The translations under genes were made by a program, and so were the position numbers. Below, one piece after another: positions 53,500 to 64,000 of a stretch of 64,000 bases of DNA; position 1 is the first letter of the stretch, and each line of letters starts with the position of its first letter. The DNA comes from Asterias amurensis (lineage: Eukaryota > Echinodermata > Asteroidea > Forcipulatida > Asteriidae). The stretch spans positions 4,562,001-4,626,000 of the forward strand of contig NC_092665.1 in assembly GCF_032118995.1 (NCBI RefSeq). The letters are read 5' to 3'. Under the pieces are notes generated by a model. That model had not been told where the DNA came from. It was given only the letters and a program-made list of their open reading frames with translations, and searched no databases.

Positions 53500-54058
53500 A
53501 AGCCCAATTTCATACAGCTGCTTAAGCAGATCTCTGCTAAGCAAAAATAAGCAGGATACCAGTTACAAATTCTACATGTGCAATGGTATTTTAGCAGGTA
53601 ACCTTTTTCTGGTAAGCATAATTTTGGGCCCAATTTCATAAAACTGTTAAGTAGAAAGTACTGTATGACAAATTTCTTTGCTAAGCAAACATTGAGTTGG
53701 GCACAAGTCATCCAGTGCACACTTACTTGATTTTGGCTGGTCACATGTTTCTGCTAAGCAAGACAGTTATGTGCTTAGCCAGGTTTTTTGCTTACAGGCC
53801 TTGTGAAATTGGGCCATGGGCCATAAAGGTTTATGACCAGGGGCCAATTTCATAGAGCTGCTTTTAAAAGTAAAAAAAGCTACTGGCAAAATGTCATGCC
53901 ATATACATTGCTTGTGACTGGTATTTAGCTGTTGTTTACTTAGCATACATGTAACAACCAAGTTGAGTCTTGACCGGTACTCTGGTTTTACCAAGCAAGG
54001 ATGTTTCTGCTTAAGCAATTTTTTTTGCTTAAGCAGCTATATGAAATTGGGACGAGGG
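53500..54058. mobile_element. Cluster of three P2 elements
   Basis: Successive P2 ends at 53502 (GCCCAATTTCATACAGCTGC), 53629-53643 (GGGCCCAATTTCATAAAACT), 53805 (CTTGTGAAATTGGGCC), 53839 (GGGGCCAATTTCATAGAGCT) and 54036 (AGCAGCTATATGAAATTGGG). The first is partial. Confidence 0.75.
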
Positions 54059-54059
54059 A

Positions 54060-54335
54060 CATGGAGGCAATATGACCAGAGGCATAAAGGCAATAACCAG
54101 GGGCTTAGAGGCAATGACCAGGGGCTAAGAGGCAATGACCGGGGATCGATTTCACAAAGAGTTAGGACTCGTCTTATCTTAGGTTAGGACGAGTAACTTG
54201 AATTAATCTTAAGGTCTGCATGCTACAGTGCAGGGTTGGGACTCATCCTAAGTCCTTTAGAAGATTAATCTTAAGTTAGGAAGAGTTTTGTTAAACCGGC
54301 TGGCAGGGGGCTTTAAGGTAATAACCAGGGACATG
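54060..54335. repeat. GACCAGGGGC short repeats around a P1 element
   Basis: AGGCAATGACCAGGGGCTAA-like units of ~20 bp recur before and after the P1 palindrome at 54139-54297 (GATTTCACAAAGAGTTAGGA to CTTAAGTTAGGAAGAGTTTTG). Confidence 0.65.
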
Positions 54336-54387
54336 GAGGCAAATGAACAGGGGCATTTGCCTGTGTTCCCTCATTGAAGTATCAGCA

Positions 54388-54552
54388 GCTCATTTCACCA
54401 AATGCTAGGATCAATCCTATTTCGAGTTAGGATAAACCCGACCTAAGTTAGGATGGGTTCAATGCGTCCTAACGTCTTCGATAGGGAACTTAACTCGTCC
54501 CAAGTCCTGAGATAAATCCTAAGTTAGAATGAGTTAGGTGAAATTGACGGCA
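54388..54552. mobile_element. P1-like palindromic MITE (AAATGCTAGGATCAATCC type)
   Basis: CATTTCACCAAATGCTAGGA to GAATGAGTTAGGTGAAATTG. A close relative lies at 62066-62236. Confidence 0.85.
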
Positions 54553-54670
54553 GGTCCCTTATACACAAATAAATTCATATCATGAATATACTTGTACACT
54601 TTTGCATTTACATATATTTGTACAACAAGTGATTGTTACAATTGATCGTTCAGACAACATCAAGGTGAGT

Positions 54671-64000
<9,330 letters not shown>

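Overview
The window looks like nuclear DNA of a marine deuterostome, most likely an echinoderm and probably a sea star. Its few genes are split into short coding exons by kilobase introns. One is a clear metazoan heparan-sulphate enzyme. The rest is AT-rich and packed with short palindromic MITE-like elements, tRNA-derived SINEs and minisatellites of kinds I associate with echinoderm genomes. The sea-star assignment is an impression from repeat families, not a test.

All confidently recognised genes lie on the minus strand. From right to left: (1) D-glucuronyl C5-epimerase (GLCE), 54671 to the right edge, five exons, complete except for a few N-terminal codons beyond the window. (2) Paralogue B of a seven-transmembrane family resembling vertebrate PRRT3/PRRT4, with one large exon at 37867-38827 and a possible first exon near 41.7 kb. 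(3) Paralogue A of the same family, with exons at 22819-22961 and 24747-26092 and two predicted upstream exons at 27468-27675 and 33783-33866 whose splice phases agree across all junctions. The last exon(s) of A and B were not found. Between 6.2 and 17.2 kb several minus-strand segments have splice-like borders and may belong to an unrecognised transcript.

The repeat landscape dominates. One ~380-bp TTAA-flanked family (called TTAA-A here) occurs about 25 times, in both orientations. Two other TTAA-flanked families (TTAA-B, TTAA-C) and two further palindromic families (P1, built of TCCTAA/TTAGGA; P2, with ends like CAATTTCATAGAGCTGCTTA) are also repeated. There are SINEs of at least four tRNA-derived types, 3' ends of LINEs, a 2-kb array of 38-bp units (14.4-16.5 kb), an 8-copy 79-bp array at the left edge, and two ~400-bp (AAT)n-type tracts.

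The most unusual spot is 26998-28108. A small TIR element is interrupted by a ~890-bp foldback structure whose arms are tandem 42-bp repeats and whose ~220-bp loop carries a cysteine-rich open frame with splice sites. The frame fits, in strand and phase, as an exon of paralogue A. An uninterrupted copy of the outer element lies at 19236-19448. This suggests that a mobile foldback element delivered or moved an exon of a membrane-protein gene.
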